Position numbers and translations under genes: made by a program. Below, piece by piece: positions 23,562 to 29,969 of a stretch of DNA of 35,237 nucleotides. The notes beneath the pieces were generated by a model. It had not been told where the DNA came from, ran no database searches, and saw nothing but the letters and a program-made list of their open reading frames with translations. The DNA is from a virus. The DNA is taken from positions 1 through 35,237 of the IMG/VR virus record IMGVR_UViG_3300034198_005192. The stretch is one strand, 5' to 3'. Position 1 is the stretch's first letter. Every line of letters starts with the position of its first letter.

Positions 23562-24047
23562 ATGCCCACCCCATTCTCCCTCGCCCCATACCTAGCCCTC
23601 GGTGGGATTCTGTTAGCCGCTATGTCCTACAGTGTTGGTTCCTACAACGGCCATAAGGCCGAGAGGATTAAATGGGAGGCCGTCAGGGCTACCGAGCGGG
23701 CCGACGCGGCTACCATACTAGCCAAAGCCGAGGCGGCTGCCAGAGAGGCGGAAAACCGGGCCAGCGTGGCCGCAATGAAGATAGGTGAAACCCATGCCAA
23801 AGCTTTGCAAGACATTGAGCGTTCTCGCGCTGATTTCTCTCGCCGGCTGCACATCGCGACCGGATCGCGCTGTCCCAACGCCTTGCCCACTCCCGCCGCT
23901 GATACCGGGGCCGCTGCGGACACTACCGCCCGCCGCGACGATGGACCTGGAGGGGTTAATTCTGGATTTAGCCTCCGGGACGCAGCCCTAGAGCTTCAAG
24001 CGTATGCCAAAAGCTGCAATGCTTGGGCTATGCAGATTGGCCGGTAG
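23562..24047 (+). CDS. Rz: i-spanin (Rz-like)
   Basis: The product has 161 residues with one N-terminal membrane segment (LAPYLALGGILLAAMSYSVGSY) and a long Ala/Glu/Arg/Lys coiled coil (ERIKWEAVRATERADAATILAKAEAAAREAENRASVAAMK). The rest is a Pro/Ala/Gly linker and a short helix. This is the architecture of an inner-membrane spanin, which fuses inner and outer membranes at the last lysis step. A second gene with a lipobox is nested in another frame, which makes the call firm. Its stop overlaps the end of the convergent gene at 24028. Confidence 0.88.
   Translation: MPTPFSLAPYLALGGILLAAMSYSVGSYNGHKAERIKWEAVRATERADAATILAKAEAAAREAENRASVAAMKIGETHAKALQDIERSRADFSRRLHIATGSRCPNALPTPAADTGAAADTTARRDDGPGGVNSGFSLRDAALELQAYAKSCNAWAMQIGR
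23785..23991 (+). CDS. Rz1: o-spanin lipoprotein (Rz1-like), fully nested in the i-spanin gene
   Basis: GTG 23785 starts a 68-residue frame inside the i-spanin gene. It has a lipoprotein signal (KLCKTLSVLALISLAGC) with lipobox LAGC and a proline-rich mature part (PTPCPLPPLIPGPLRTLPP). A nested lipoprotein with proline-rich body is the classical Rz/Rz1 pattern of Gram-negative phages. It should sit in the outer membrane and bind the i-spanin coil. Confidence 0.85.
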   Translation: MKPMPKLCKTLSVLALISLAGCTSRPDRAVPTPCPLPPLIPGPLRTLPPAATMDLEGLILDLASGTQP

Positions 24048-24617
24048 CAGTCCTTTCGTAGACGGTTAAGCGCGGAACCGCGTTGTCCGCCATCACCGCG
24101 CCGAAACCCACCCGCTTTAGTTCTCCGTCAAATACATAGTGGTACACCGTCATTCCCGGCGCGTCGGGTTGCTCTATGAGCGTGGTGCGCGTTTCATTGG
24201 CGTCGGCGTAGTCGGTGCAATACCATGTGTTGAACGGGAAGTCGGGGCCGTTGGGCTGTTTAACGCGGTTTGGCGTGGTGATGACCGACCCTAGCCACGT
24301 GTTGATTTCCAGAACAGGCTCTCCGGGCCATATGTCCAGGCATCCCGCATTGGCAACTTCACGGATTGCGCCGAGTTTGGTTTGTTGAACGAGCGTATTG
24401 ACCAGCCCTGCCGGGACTTCGGTTTGCTCCACACCGACCGGGCCATACACTCTGGCGATGGCTGGCCGTCCGTTGTGCGCATAGCGCAGATTTGTGATGC
24501 GGAAGGACTGCACCTGCTCGACTTCTTCTCCGTCCCATCCGAGCCGCTTGGCCTCCGGGTCATAAAAACCCGTCCCACGTTCTTCCGCTGTTCTTCCTCG
24601 CTCAATGTCGGGGTCAT
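24028..24617 (-). CDS. Unknown protein, apparently frameshifted near its 5' end
   Basis: The well-formed coding frame ends at 24028 and reads FYDPEAKRLGWDGEEVEQVQSFRITNLRYAHNGRPAIARVYGPVGVEQ, followed by LEINTWLGSVITTPNRVKQPNGPDFPFNTWYCTDYADANETRTTLIEQPDAPGMTVYHYVF. In that frame the only ATG is at 24714, inside the upstream gene and across its terminator. The likely ribosome site and start are GAAGGA plus ATG 24617 in the other frame (MTPTLSEEEQRKNVGRVF). The two frames join at a run of five T (24568-24564), where a -1 shift would give one protein of about 196 residues. This is either a real -1 frameshift or a one-base sequence error. Function unknown. Confidence 0.5.
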
Positions 24618-24630
24618 GGCTTGGTCCTTC

Positions 24631-24662
24631 AAAAGAAACGGGGTGAGCCGAAGCCCACCCCG
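24631..24662 (-). terminator. Intrinsic terminator with UUCG loop
   Basis: On the minus strand a 10-bp stem with one G-U pair (24662-24653 with 24648-24639) closes a UUCG tetraloop and is followed by TTTCTTTT (24638-24631). It comes six bases after the stop of the gene at 24668. Confidence 0.85.
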
Positions 24663-24667
24663 ATAGG

Positions 24668-25006
24668 TTATGCGTAAGTTTTGTCAACGTGCTTCGGTGG
24701 CTTGCCAGCGCCATCGTGGACTAGCCCGACATAGCGAACTAGTTTTAGTTTGGCGTTGGTGTTGTGTTCAAATACGCCTTCATGGTCTGCCCACCATTCC
24801 GTTGCACCCTCTAAGGCGTAGATACGGACATTGGGGTTTTCCTTAAAGTCAAACAGGTGGCCCCAATCTCTGTGGACCTGTTTGTGCAGCGCCTTTATCA
24901 TCTTGTCTTGGTCATCACCTTCTACCCACGATGAACCGCCGCCGATTATAGAGATGGCGAGGTAAGTGCGGGCCGCCGTCTTGTCGTTCACCTTGGCTTG
25001 TGCCAT
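24668..25006 (-). CDS. Unknown phage protein, 112 aa
   Basis: ATG 25006 follows GGAGAA and starts a 112-residue protein (AQAKVNDKTAARTYLAISIIGGGSSWVEGDDQDKMIKALHKQVHRDWGHLFDFKENPNVRIYALEGATEWWADHEGVFEHNTNAKLKLVRYVGLVHDGAG). A longer frame back to 25228 would cross the promoter and hairpin and is not credible. The family is not recognised. It is transcribed from the extended -10 promoter at 25091 and ended by the terminator at 24631. Confidence 0.72.
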   Translation of the reverse strand: MAQAKVNDKTAARTYLAISIIGGGSSWVEGDDQDKMIKALHKQVHRDWGHLFDFKENPNVRIYALEGATEWWADHEGVFEHNTNAKLKLVRYVGLVHDGAGKPPKHVDKTYA

Positions 25007-25040
25007 GATGTCTGTTCTCCGATTAACGATGTCAAAGAGC

Positions 25041-25060
25041 CCCGGCGTTTCAGCGCCGGG
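25041..25060 (-). other. Perfect 7-bp GC stem-loop in the 5' leader
   Basis: CCCGGCG (25041-25047) and CGCCGGG (25054-25060) pair around a six-base loop. It lies between the promoter at 25091 and the start at 25006. No U-run follows, so it is more likely a leader structure or a protein-binding site than a terminator. Confidence 0.55.
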
Positions 25061-25090
25061 TGCCTCACACTTCATGTGCGCGACAACGCC

Positions 25091-25099
25091 ATTATAGCA
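25091..25099 (-). promoter_or_regulatory. Extended -10 promoter for the minus-strand gene at 25006
   Basis: On the minus strand the -10 is a perfect TATAAT (25096-25091) preceded by TGC (25099-25097), the extended -10 form. No good -35 is seen at 17-18 bp (an A-rich tract is there). The stretch 25007-25288 holds no convincing gene; it contains this promoter, the stem-loop at 25041 and AT-rich tracts. Confidence 0.6.
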
Positions 25100-25288
25100 A
25101 ATCGACTTTTGTGTTTTTTGCATCTCGCTCATTTTTGCGCTTGCAAACCCACACCCGCTTGAACATCTCGCGCTAAAAAGTATTTGTTGACGCGATAGAA
25201 TGTGAACAAGTCGCGCACTTTTCGGCAAGCCAGAGTGAAGTAGTGCCGATGTTTGCGATGTAACAATTCGTGATAATTGCCATTCTCC

Positions 25289-25576
25289 CTACTCCTTCAC
25301 TTCCGAGGTTCTGAGGGGGCAGTCAGCCACGCGGCAATGTTTTGTGTCCATGATGCTATCGGAGTGGTCATAACAGCCTCGTTTGCTATTGTGGCCGACA
25401 CACACCGCCACGCACCCAGCCGGTATCTGGTTCTTCACCGCCGCGTCACGCTCTGCGGTTAGGGTGGCGATGGTGGTACACAACTTGATAACTGTTGTAG
25501 ATGTGTCCCTGTAAAACTCTCTCGACAACTGACCATCAGGTGCAGTGATAGCACATAGACCTTGCAGCAAATCCAT
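25289..25576 (-). CDS. Cys-rich small protein, 95 aa
   Basis: ATG 25576 (a GTG one codon earlier is possible). The N-terminal half is helical (STTVIKLCTTIATLTAERDAAVKN); the second half is rich in Cys and His (CVAVCVGHNSKRGCYDHSDSIMDTKHCRVADCPL), suggesting metal binding. No named family. It is the last gene of the long minus-strand early operon. Confidence 0.6.
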   Translation of the reverse strand: MDLLQGLCAITAPDGQLSREFYRDTSTTVIKLCTTIATLTAERDAAVKNQIPAGCVAVCVGHNSKRGCYDHSDSIMDTKHCRVADCPLRTSEVKE

Positions 25577-25604
25577 CACGCCTGGAAATGCGTCTAACTG
25601 TTCA

Positions 25605-25970
25605 TTACCTCATGGCTGTATCATGTTCCCGCCTGTATTTAATGCCATGCGGGGAGGCTTTCCAATAGTCTGCAGCAAGCTGCGTTAAGTCCACCTTGAA
25701 GGTATAACCCCCATGAACCTGTGTATGCCCAAGGGCGCATAGTGGAACCTGTTGGTCATCACCCCCGCCAGCCCCGCGAGTTGTGTCGTGGTGTGCTTCC
25801 ATCCGGCCCGTACATTCATGCTTCATTGGCGAACCTAACGGAGTGAACCCGTCAACGTCCACAAGGGCGCAGACGCAGCCGCGTAACCATTTCCCATGCC
25901 CGGGGCATAGAATAGGCGCGTCCTCTTTGCGAGGCATCATGCGGACCTTGGGCTTACGTTTGGGGATCAT
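25605..25970 (-). CDS. HNH-like nuclease (DUF968-type)
   Basis: The product has 121 residues with a zinc/HNH-like arrangement: CPGHGKWLRGCVCALVD, CTGRMEAHHDTTRGAGGGDDQQVPLCALGHTQVHG. The EAHH, GGGDD, VPLC and final H are typical of the DUF968 and related phage recombination nucleases. It could resolve or process recombination intermediates together with Erf and SSB encoded upstream. ATGA overlap with the preceding gene. Confidence 0.77.
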   Translation of the reverse strand: MIPKRKPKVRMMPRKEDAPILCPGHGKWLRGCVCALVDVDGFTPLGSPMKHECTGRMEAHHDTTRGAGGGDDQQVPLCALGHTQVHGGYTFKVDLTQLAADYWKASPHGIKYRREHDTAMR

Positions 25971-26305
25971 GTTAAATTAACCAACGCCCTTTGGGTTGAT
26001 GCGTTCGACCGCATAAGTTCAACATACGTCCGATATACATCGTAAGACACCCGCGCTCTGTTAGCTTCCTGCCGAGCCTTGGCAATGGCTCCCAGGTGTT
26101 CCATGAACGCGGGGCTTATACGGGCTTTGGCCTCACGTTCGGCAACGCTTCCGTCTGTAGCCACAAATGAGTTTGCAAGCACTGACTTCTGGACTTCTTC
26201 CAGGGCTTTGTATGCTGCGTCTTTGTCGGCCCAATCGTCACCACGCTTGCGGAGTTCGCCGGCAAGGCGTTCGGCTTCGATAACTAGCCCGTCATGGTTA
26301 CTCAT
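25967..26305 (-). CDS. Unknown helical protein of the recombination operon
   Basis: The product has 112 residues from ATG 26305 (a TTG one codon earlier also exists). It is nearly all helical and charged (IEAERLAGELRKRGDDWADKDAAYKALEEVQKSVLANSF ... SVAEREAKARISPAFMEHLGAIAKARQEANRARVSYDVYRTYVELMRSNASTQRALVNL). Similar proteins lie beside SSB or Erf genes in phages of alphaproteobacteria. Function unknown. Confidence 0.7.
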   Translation of the reverse strand: MSNHDGLVIEAERLAGELRKRGDDWADKDAAYKALEEVQKSVLANSFVATDGSVAEREAKARISPAFMEHLGAIAKARQEANRARVSYDVYRTYVELMRSNASTQRALVNLT

Positions 26306-26492
26306 CAACGTCCTCTTTCATTCTTAAAACAGCCTCAGCATCAGCCTTGTGAGCCTGGTAGGTTTCCACTAACGCCGCAATAAATTCAGCGTTCTCGCTA
26401 TATGAAACGAGATTGTTATTTGCGTCCCTAAGCTGCCACGATGTGGTGGTGCGGACCTTGCGCCAGGGGAGTGGGGATACTGGTTCGATCAT
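26298..26492 (-). CDS. Small unknown protein, 64 aa
   Basis: ATG 26492 overlaps the SSB stop (TAATG). The product begins PVSPLPWRKV and has WQLRDANNNLVSYSENAEFIAALVETYQAHKADAEAVLRM. The 'PLPW ... D-A-N-x-N' pattern is frequent in small early phage proteins of unknown function. Confidence 0.65.
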   Translation of the reverse strand: MIEPVSPLPWRKVRTTTSWQLRDANNNLVSYSENAEFIAALVETYQAHKADAEAVLRMKEDVDE

Positions 26493-26926
26493 TAGAAAGG
26501 CACGTCATCATCAAAGCCAACACCCTGTACCGCCGTAGCCCGTCCCTTATCGGCTACAGGCCCAGCGTCGCGCTCGCCTTTGCCGTCCAAGAGAACCAAC
26601 TCGCCGCCGAATTGTTGTAAGACCACTTCGGTCGAGTACTTCTCAGCCCCGTTCTGGTCCGTCCATTTGCGGGTTTGGAGTGATCCGCAGACATAAACCT
26701 TCGATCCCTTGCGCGTGTACTTCTCCGCAATCTCGGCAAGGTTCCCGAAAATAACCACGCGGTGCCATTCGGTGCGCTCTTTGCGTTCGCCCGAGCCTTT
26801 GTCTTTCCATGCCTCGGATGTGGCAATGGTGAGGTTGCAAACCTTACTCCCGTTCTGCATGGTTTTAACTTCGGGGTCTTTCCCGAGGTTGCCGATAAGA
26901 ATGACTTTATTGACTGAGCCCGCCAT
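26492..26926 (-). CDS. ssb: Single-stranded DNA-binding protein
   Basis: The product has 144 residues. The OB fold (1-105) shows [73 protein letters not shown] flexible linker ends in DDDVPF, the acidic tail that binds partner proteins. It protects single strands in replication and recombination and lies just downstream of the Erf gene. Confidence 0.95.
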   Translation of the reverse strand: MAGSVNKVILIGNLGKDPEVKTMQNGSKVCNLTIATSEAWKDKGSGERKERTEWHRVVIFGNLAEIAEKYTRKGSKVYVCGSLQTRKWTDQNGAEKYSTEVVLQQFGGELVLLDGKGERDAGPVADKGRATAVQGVGFDDDVPF

Positions 26927-27667
26927 CTATTGTGCCGCCTGTGCTGGTTGTTGAAAATCACGCGCCGTCGCTTCGATCTGCTTCACGAAAGCATCAAACT
27001 CAGCGCGGCATTGGAAGATTGTTGAAAGCCGCTTGCCTTCGCCCAATAACCCGCCGCCGTCCGGTCCCTGCCAGAGTGCAGGATAAACACCGCAGACCTT
27101 CGCCCAACGTGGTGTAATCGCGGCTACGGTCGTCATGAAGTGTGCGCCATCTTCCGAGTTCTCAAGTTCTCTGATGTGTTCACGGACCCACGTTCTGGCT
27201 TCTGAAATGCCAGGGGCAGATTTGGCCGGCGCGGGTTCGGGTTTGTGTTCCACGTTCGTGCCGTCGTCAGCATCTTCGCCGGTTTCCAGACCGAGGGCTT
27301 TCAACAGCGCCATTTTGACGGCGTATGATACAGCTTTTCCTGGGCCTTTGTCCGAGGCGTCAATGCCGTAGCCGAACGAGGGGACCGCGATTCTATCGGC
27401 TGGCTCGTCCACGTTCACGAACACAATATCCAAATGGACTTCGGTGCGGTTGCCGTTTTGCTCATGGGTCATGTTTTGTGGGTAGTAGATCACGCCATGC
27501 TTTACGAGAACCGGACGGACCTTCGCGGTCACTGCGTCATGTGAGACAACCTTGTAGTTGCCAACATTGCGGTCTTTTTGAATATACGAAACATCGCCCA
27601 TCACAGCATGAAGGCGCTGGTGAAGGTTGAGCGGCAGAGTGTCTTTTTTGTCTTTGGCTTCAGCCAT
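26927..27667 (-). CDS. erf: Erf-family single-strand annealing recombinase
   Basis: ATG 27667 has a good ribosome site (AGGAG eight bases before) and gives 246 residues; the longer GTG start at 27700 is not needed. Family marks are LHQRLHAVMGDVSYIQKDRNVGNYKVVSHDAVTAKVRPVLVKHGVIYYP, GIDASDKGPGKAVSYAVKMALLKALGLETGEDAD. It anneals homologous single strands, useful for circularising terminally redundant DNA. This fits the circular map of the genome. Confidence 0.92.
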   Translation of the reverse strand: MAEAKDKKDTLPLNLHQRLHAVMGDVSYIQKDRNVGNYKVVSHDAVTAKVRPVLVKHGVIYYPQNMTHEQNGNRTEVHLDIVFVNVDEPADRIAVPSFGYGIDASDKGPGKAVSYAVKMALLKALGLETGEDADDGTNVEHKPEPAPAKSAPGISEARTWVREHIRELENSEDGAHFMTTVAAITPRWAKVCGVYPALWQGPDGGGLLGEGKRLSTIFQCRAEFDAFVKQIEATARDFQQPAQAAQ

Positions 27668-27681
27668 ATCAAATGCTCCTG

Positions 27682-27765
27682 TTAAAGCCCCAGCAGACAA
27701 CGCAAGGGCAATGGAAATAACTTGTTAGCCAATCTGATTAGAAACCGGCGCTCTCTGGCAGTCAT
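27682..27765 (-). CDS. Mini-protein, 27 aa, basic and Leu-rich
   Basis: ATG 27765 overlaps the stop of the mini-gene before it (TGATG). The product reads MTARERRFLIRLANKLF then a Pro/Leu-rich end. The Erf ribosome site lies just after its stop. It could be a coupling device or a small host-directed peptide. No family. Confidence 0.35.
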   Translation of the reverse strand: MTARERRFLIRLANKLFPLPLRCLLGL

Positions 27766-27812
27766 CAAAACACCTGACAAGCTAGAGCCACAACTAAAGC
27801 CCAAAGGCTCAT
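27765..27812 (-). CDS. Mini-protein, 15 aa, hydrophobic
   Basis: ATG 27812, 15 residues (MSLWALVVALACQVF), short membrane-segment-like, with TGATG coupling to the next mini-gene. No strong ribosome site is seen. The region 27668-27829 holds nothing else. Confidence 0.3.
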   Translation of the reverse strand: MSLWALVVALACQVF

Positions 27813-27829
27813 ATCGAATATTGCTCGGC

Positions 27830-28135
27830 TCACTTGCCTTCCTCCCTTATGCGCTTGCGTTCCATATCAGCGCGGTCAATGCAGTCCTCTAGGCGATCCC
27901 GCGTCCATTCCTTCGGAACGGTAAGCCGGTTTTCTCCGCGCCAATCAGCTGCGGCCTGGTCAATCATGGCTTCGTATTTGTATTCCGCCGCCAACACGTA
28001 ACCTTCAGCCATGTGCGCTGCCTCACATGCATCGCAGAAGTATTGGCCTTCCGCATCGGTGGGGTTCATTTCCTCGTCCACAAGAGCGGTACAGTTTTGG
28101 CCGTCGCATTTGTGCATGAATGAAAGTTTACTCAT
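27830..28135 (-). CDS. Small protein with CxxxxC/CxxC zinc-binding pattern
   Basis: The product has 101 residues. The N-terminus has CDGQNC and CDAC spaced for a zinc ribbon. The rest is helical (EYKYEAMIDQAAADWRGENRLTVPKEWTRDRLEDCIDRADMERKRIREEGK). Probably a nucleic-acid or protein-binding early protein. Overlaps its neighbour by 8 bases. Confidence 0.65.
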   Translation of the reverse strand: MSKLSFMHKCDGQNCTALVDEEMNPTDAEGQYFCDACEAAHMAEGYVLAAEYKYEAMIDQAAADWRGENRLTVPKEWTRDRLEDCIDRADMERKRIREEGK

Positions 28136-28349
28136 GACGGCCCCGCGCCATTTTCAAAACGGTCTTTGCCCGCGTGATGGTGCAATCCCGCCAGTGGTAA
28201 AATTCATGGGCATCCATGTCGGGGCACTCCAAGTCCTCGCTGGAGTTGATCAGTTCAACCAACTCTTTGAGAGCGGCGAGAGGCAACGGGCCGGCAGCGT
28301 GCGCGGTTTCTTGGCGCTCAAGTTCAGCGATATACAATGCTTTGCTCAT
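28128..28349 (-). CDS. Small unknown early protein, 73 aa
   Basis: The product is helical (LAALKELVELINSSEDLECPDMDAHEFYHWRDCTITRAKTVLKMARGR). ATGA overlap with the upstream gene and an 8-base overlap with the downstream one place it firmly in the operon. No family is recognised. Confidence 0.62.
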   Translation of the reverse strand: MSKALYIAELERQETAHAAGPLPLAALKELVELINSSEDLECPDMDAHEFYHWRDCTITRAKTVLKMARGRHE

Positions 28350-28609
28350 GCTTCACCTTTTGCTTTAGCTATGGCTGCGCGGGCGTTTTTGGCGGCAAAC
28401 TCTTCTGCCTCAATCTCACGCTGTTCCAAGGCTCGTTCGCATAATTTTAAAGCCGCGAGTAAGTCGGGCGCGGAGGCCATAAGCGCGGCAATGCGTGCGC
28501 CTTCGGCGGGGTCGGCGGCTGGGTTGTGGACGATGGCGACCATATGGCCTTTATCGTCGCGGATATCGTGGCCGCTGTGCATTGTCGCGGGGGTTGCGGT
28601 GTAGGTCAT
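28346..28609 (-). CDS. Small unknown early protein with the ALMASAPDLLAAL motif
   Basis: ATG 28609 follows AAGGAACC and gives 87 residues; the frame extends to 28663 but the ribosome site and neighbours favour 28609. The C-terminal part ARIAALMASAPDLLAALKLCERALEQREIEAEEFAAKNARAAIAKAKGE is the common 'APDLLAAL' helix of phage proteins of unknown role. The first half holds HDIRDDKGHMVAIVHNP. Its leader is a copy of the 21-bp repeat. Confidence 0.72.
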   Translation of the reverse strand: MTYTATPATMHSGHDIRDDKGHMVAIVHNPAADPAEGARIAALMASAPDLLAALKLCERALEQREIEAEEFAAKNARAAIAKAKGEA

Positions 28610-28616
28610 GGGTTCG

Positions 28617-28637
28617 GGTTCCTTGTTGGGGTGTTTA
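28617..28637 (-). repeat. 21-bp leader repeat, copy 1
   Basis: Identical to 28825-28845. On the minus strand it carries the AAGGAACC ribosome site just before the ATG at 28609. Two genes with the same start-region suggests duplication of a translation signal or common control. Confidence 0.8.
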
Positions 28638-28644
28638 AACGGGT

Positions 28645-28818
28645 CTAGTGGATTAAGACGCAAGGCGCGGTTTTTATTTCTTTAGTGCGTCCAAGCGGCA
28701 AGATCAGGCGGATCATGTAGCCGTCAATGTCGTGCCGGATGTCGCCAACAAACAACGCACCTTCGCGCTTCACAATGTCGGCCAGCCAAATGGAGGGGAG
28801 GCGGCGGGTTGGTTTCAT
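28645..28818 (-). CDS. Small unknown early protein, 57 aa
   Basis: ATG 28818 follows a copy of the repeated AAGGAACC leader. The product is MKPTRRLPSIWLADIVKREGALFVGDIRHDIDGYMIRLIL then a lysine-rich end. It has a compact alpha/beta look. No family is recognised. Its stop is at 28645-28647. Confidence 0.65.
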   Translation of the reverse strand: MKPTRRLPSIWLADIVKREGALFVGDIRHDIDGYMIRLILPLGRTKEIKTAPCVLIH

Positions 28819-28824
28819 GGTTGC

Positions 28825-28845
28825 GGTTCCTTGTTGGGGTGTTTA
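28825..28845 (-). repeat. 21-bp leader repeat, copy 2
   Basis: Identical to 28617-28637. It includes the stop codon of the upstream gene and the ribosome site for the ATG at 28818. Confidence 0.8.
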
Positions 28846-29016
28846 CACGAAAGTTTCAGCGTAGGCGTTGACGGCTTGCAATTGCGGTTCAAGGTTCGTC
28901 GTGTAGTCTGTGATTACCGTCTCGCCGTTGTCGTTGCCGTCAGCGTCCCAAACCATGTAATGCCGTGTGGAGTAGTTGGCGCTGCAAGTCCAAGGCCCAG
29001 GCGTGTGCTGTGTCAT
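28843..29016 (-). CDS. Small phage protein of the HTPGPW type, 57 aa
   Basis: ATG 29016 follows GGAG and opens with MTQHTPGPWTCSANYS, the HTPGPW phrase that marks a widespread family of small phage proteins. Then YMVWDADGNDNGETVITDYTT and a helical end LEPQLQAVNAYAETFV. Function unknown. Confidence 0.75.
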   Translation of the reverse strand: MTQHTPGPWTCSANYSTRHYMVWDADGNDNGETVITDYTTNLEPQLQAVNAYAETFV

Positions 29017-29020
29017 GGCC

Positions 29021-29362
29021 CTACTCCACCACGCCGCTTGGCAGCGTCTTGTGCCGAGCGATAGGCTCTAACCCCGCGTCCTTAAGCTGGCAAACCGCCG
29101 CATGGAACCCGTTTACAAAGCAATCTTGGATAGCCGCTTGCGCTTCGATGGGGTCAAATTCCGCCCGTAGGTCCGTCATAAGCTGGTCAGGGTCCACCGT
29201 GTTCAAGTCCCGAGACAATGCCGAGCATTCGATCAGGGCCGCGCTCAGGTGCCGCGCAATGGCCTGCTTAATGTCCATGAGCGTGTACCAATCGGCCTTT
29301 TGGTTTAAGCCGCCGAAGTGGGTCTTAAAGATTTCGTCAAAGATTGGGTGAGTGTTGGTCAT
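29021..29362 (-). CDS. Unknown early protein, 113 aa
   Basis: The product is mainly helical (IFDEIFKTHFGGLNQKADWYTLMDIKQAIARHLSAALIECSALSRDLNTV, DQLMTDLRAEFDPIEAQAAIQDCFVNGFHAAVCQLKDAGL). No recognised family. It belongs to the minus-strand early operon. Confidence 0.65.
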   Translation of the reverse strand: MTNTHPIFDEIFKTHFGGLNQKADWYTLMDIKQAIARHLSAALIECSALSRDLNTVDPDQLMTDLRAEFDPIEAQAAIQDCFVNGFHAAVCQLKDAGLEPIARHKTLPSGVVE

Positions 29363-29364
29363 GG

Positions 29365-29637
29365 CTAGTACACCGCGCTCGGGTCGGTAAGCGAACCTTT
29401 TAACATATGGGCGCGGCGTTCTTGGTGTTCAGCAATCTCAACGCGGTCGCGAGCGATGTACGCCCAGCCGGTATTTACAACGCTGCTGGACTTGCGCTCG
29501 TGCTGCTGGGTTTTGGCGGTCACTACGCCGCGCTTCGGGACATCGAAGCCAAATGAATTGCCGACCTTGTGGTTCTTGTCGATGGCGTAGGTCTGGTCGT
29601 GCGCTGGGCCGGTGCTGGCGATCAAGGTTTTCATCAT
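29365..29637 (-). CDS. First gene of the leftward early operon, 90 aa, unknown
   Basis: The product begins MMKTLIASTGPAHDQTYAIDKNHKVGNSFGFDVPKRGVVTAKT and ends with a basic helix (ARDRVEIAEHQERRAHMLKGSL). No family. It is the promoter-proximal gene next to the divergent control region, a position often used for host-takeover or anti-repressor proteins. AGGGGAGA precedes the ATG. Confidence 0.65.
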   Translation of the reverse strand: MMKTLIASTGPAHDQTYAIDKNHKVGNSFGFDVPKRGVVTAKTQQHERKSSSVVNTGWAYIARDRVEIAEHQERRAHMLKGSLTDPSAVY

Positions 29638-29755
29638 TTTCTGTCTCCCCTAGATAGGCGTTGTTGATAGGGGCCATCCTATAGATATTTACATGCCTTG
29701 CAAGCACATCTTTGGCTAATCCGTAAAATTATTTGCTTGCACCCCGCCCCAAGAT
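29638..29755. promoter_or_regulatory. Divergent control region between leftward and rightward early genes
   Basis: The 118-bp gap lies between genes facing away from each other. It holds an 8-bp palindrome CTTGCAAG (29697-29704), an inverted repeat TGCAAGC (29699-29705) with GCTTGCA (29735-29741), and a plus-strand -10-like TAAAAT (29723-29728) with TTGCAA 19 bp upstream. The Cro-like protein encoded at 29771 is the natural candidate to bind here. Confidence 0.6.
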
Positions 29756-29770
29756 ATGCAAAAAGGGGGT

Positions 29771-29968
29771 ATGAAACTGGAAGAATACCTTTACATAAAC
29801 CGCATCCGCCCCGTCGATTTCGCAAAGGAAATCGGGGTTAACTTCGTGACGATCTACCGCACAATGAACGGTAGCTCGATCCCCCGCCCGAAGCTCATGC
29901 AAGCGATACATGCCAAGACTGAGGGCAAGGTCGGTCCTGCAGACTTCTACGCGCTTGGAGAGCCTTAA
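29771..29968 (+). CDS. Cro/CI-type helix-turn-helix regulator
   Basis: ATG 29771 (after AAAGGGGG) gives 65 residues; ATG 29756 is an alternative. The HTH is visible as VDFAKEIGVNFVTIYRTMNGSSIPRPKLMQAIHAKTEGKVGPADFY, the usual XRE recognition-helix pattern. It is short, like Cro. It faces away from the minus-strand early operon and likely controls the divergent region upstream. Confidence 0.85.
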   Translation: MKLEEYLYINRIRPVDFAKEIGVNFVTIYRTMNGSSIPRPKLMQAIHAKTEGKVGPADFYALGEP

Positions 29969-29969
29969 A

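Noticed and set aside
24068-24082. CGCGGAACCGCG palindrome as a terminator for the spanin genes
   Set aside because: Loop too small for the full stem and no T-run follows; lies within the convergent coding sequence.
24291-24632. 113-codon minus frame read to its own stop as a separate gene
   Set aside because: Only its first 18 or so residues look like protein; after the T5 run the composition becomes Ser/Arg-rich while the alternative frame becomes protein-like, so a shift is the better explanation.
25007-25228. N-terminal extension of the gene at 24668
   Set aside because: It would translate the extended -10 promoter and the leader stem-loop; ATG 25006 has a good ribosome site.
28011-28604. 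197-codon plus-strand frame across three minus-strand early genes
   Set aside because: The minus-strand genes overlap tightly, have ribosome sites and sensible proteins; the plus frame is Ala/Ser/Cys-rich and has no recognisable content.
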